Source: Hyphomicrobiales bacterium (GTDB lineage Bacteria; Pseudomonadota; Alphaproteobacteria; Rhizobiales; Rhizobiaceae). From it: a stretch of 64,000 nucleotides of DNA. The notes beneath the pieces were generated by a model. That model made no database searches and was not told the DNA's origin. It saw only the letters and a program-made list of their open reading frames with translations. The position numbers were made by a program, and so were the translations under genes. The DNA lies in NCBI GenBank assembly GCA_017305835.1, contig JAFKJY010000062.1, positions 1 through 64,000 of the forward strand. Direction: 5' to 3'. How positions within the stretch are numbered: position 1 is the stretch's first letter; every line of letters starts with the position of its first letter. Shown here one piece after another: positions 62,885 to 64,000 of the stretch.

Positions 62885-64000
62885 ATGAACGAGTTGAAGC
62901 CGGTCCAGACAGATTTCGCAGCCGAGCCGCCGATGCGCGCCGCCGAGCCGAGCCCGGACCGCTTCGTCAACCGCGAGTTCTCCTGGCTCCAGTTCAACCG
63001 CCGCGTGCTGGAGCAGTCGGCCAATCCGCGCCATCCGCTGCTGGAGCGCGTCCGCTTCCTCGCCATCTCGGCCACCAATCTCGACGAGTTCTTCATGGTG
63101 CGCGTCGCCGGCCTCGCCGGCCAGGTGCGCGAGGGCATCGTCACCCGCTCGGCCGACGGCCGCACGCCGCAGGAGCAGCTCGACCAGCTCCTCGTCGAGG
63201 TCGGCCGCCTCCAGAACGAGCAGCAGGAGAGCTTTTCCGACCTGCTCGGCCTGATGCGCAAGGAGGGCATCGACATCGTGCGGCCCGACGCGCTCACCCG
63301 CGACGACAAGGCCTGGCTGGAGGACCATTTCCTCGAAGCCGTCTTCCCGGTGATGACGCCGCTGTCGATCGACCCGGCGCATCCGTTCCCCTTCATCCCC
63401 AATCTCGGCTTCTCCATCGCGCTGACGCTGCGCCACAGGCGCGACGGCGAGGAGATGACGGCGCTGCTGCGCCTGCCGCCGGCGCTGCGCCGCTTCGTGC
63501 GCCTGCCCGACCGCCGCCAGACGATCCGCTTCATCGCGCTGGAGGATCTCGTCGAGCTGCACATCGACCGCCTGTTCCCCGGCTACGAGGTCAAGGGCTC
63601 CGGCACCTTCCGCCTGATCCGCGACAGCGACATCGAGGTGGAGGAGGAGGCGGAGGATCTGGTCCGCCTGTTCGAGACGGCGCTGAAGCGCCGCCGCCGC
63701 GGCCAGGTCATCCGCATCGAGTTCGATTCGGGCATGCCGGACCAGCTCCGCGGCTTCGTCGCCGGCGAGCTCGGCGTCGGCCCCAACCGCATCAGCGTGC
63801 TGTCGGGCCCGCTCGCCATCAACCAGATCTCCGAGATCGTGGCGCTGCCGCGCGACGACCTGAAGTTCGTGCCCTACAACCCGCGCTTCCCCGAGCGCAT
63901 CCGCGACCATGGCGGCGACTGCTTCGCGGCGATCCGCGAGAAGGACCTCGTCGTCCACCACCCCTACGAATCCTTCGACGTGGTGGTGCAGTTCCTGCGC
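62885..64000 (+). CDS. ppk1: Polyphosphate kinase (3' end cut by window)
   Basis: Ppk makes polyphosphate from ATP. The frame is open from ATG 62885 to the end of the window (372 codons visible). The N-terminal domain motifs are clear: [38 protein letters not shown], then the middle domain with [15 protein letters not shown]. Catalytic histidines lie beyond the window. It has GTGGGGCGTGGA upstream. In rhizobia ppk usually follows hda; here about 16.6 kb separates them. Confidence 0.97.
   Translation, partial: MNELKPVQTDFAAEPPMRAAEPSPDRFVNREFSWLQFNRRVLEQSANPRHPLLERVRFLAISATNLDEFFMVRVAGLAGQVREGIVTRSADGRTPQEQLDQLLVEVGRLQNEQQESFSDLLGLMRKEGIDIVRPDALTRDDKAWLEDHFLEAVFPVMTPLSIDPAHPFPFIPNLGFSIALTLRHRRDGEEMTALLRLPPALRRFVRLPDRRQTIRFIALEDLVELHIDRLFPGYEVKGSGTFRLIRDSDIEVEEEAEDLVRLFETALKRRRRGQVIRIEFDSGMPDQLRGFVAGELGVGPNRISVLSGPLAINQISEIVALPRDDLKFVPYNPRFPERIRDHGGDCFAAIREKDLVVHHPYESFDVVVQFLR

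Overview
The window is about 64 kb of GC-rich DNA (roughly two-thirds G+C), almost fully packed with genes. It looks like the chromosome of an alphaproteobacterium of the Hyphomicrobiales (Rhizobiales), probably near Mesorhizobium, Aminobacter or Brucella. The clues are the rhizobial-type aapJQMP amino-acid transporter, an Omp25/Omp31-like barrel beside a pteridine-reductase-like SDR-uvrC-pgsA-moaD-moaE block, alphaproteobacterial complex I accessory proteins (NDUFS4-like and NDUFS6-like), an HdaA-type DnaA relative, and 108-bp two-palindrome intergenic elements resembling rhizobial RIMEs. No prophage, insertion sequence, CRISPR array or rRNA operon is visible. There are two tRNA genes, Arg-UCU and Pro-UGG.

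0-19 kb is housekeeping: fabF (cut by the window edge)-mltG-yicC-gmk, then on the minus strand the envelope/translation block lptF-lptG-lptD-surA-pdxA-rsmA, then divergent pepA-holC. Two accessory cassettes sit between gmk and rsmA. One is an exported caspase-like CHAT protease translationally coupled to an exported TPR-like protein. The other is an EamA exporter divergent from an Lrp/AsnC regulator. 19-30 kb is more variable: an orphan XRE regulator with a basic tail, a minus-strand ArsR-SRPBCC-small membrane protein-DUF1801-DUF1801-SRPBCC operon, an ABC-F ATPase, an enoyl-CoA hydratase, low-complexity secreted proteins, an AT-rich gap of about 630 bp, dinB, ndk, and a PAS-GGDEF-EAL protein. 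30-39 kb holds moaE-moaD-pgsA-uvrC-SDR, the outer-membrane barrel, a frameshifted glutathione S-transferase, an RNase T2 lipoprotein, a small exported protein, a SnoaL-like protein and rlmJ.

39-47 kb has a cytoplasmic molybdopterin oxidoreductase whose stop overlaps that of a ParDE toxin-antitoxin pair, the purine genes purM-purN, a divergent CDP-alcohol transferase-PerM-hda operon, and small proteins. 47-64 kb has an NDUFS4-like gene, tRNA-Arg, a second AI-2E/PerM-type membrane protein, an Rrf2 regulator followed by the sulfate importer sbp-cysT-cysW-cysA, tRNA-Pro, an Inh-type protease inhibitor, a cystathionine beta-lyase, aapJQMP, a FAD monooxygenase with an NDUFS6-like zinc protein, and the start of ppk.

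The least ordinary signals are the exported CHAT/TPR pair, the RIME-like elements whose CTAG ends supply stop codons of mltG and moaE, a perfect 40-bp inverted repeat upstream of the molybdoenzyme, convergent gene pairs sharing one CTAG as both stops, the direct-repeat/palindrome structure in the AT-rich gap, and the candidate operators next to the ArsR and Rrf2 genes. Product calls rest on motif and family recognition by eye. No database search was possible.
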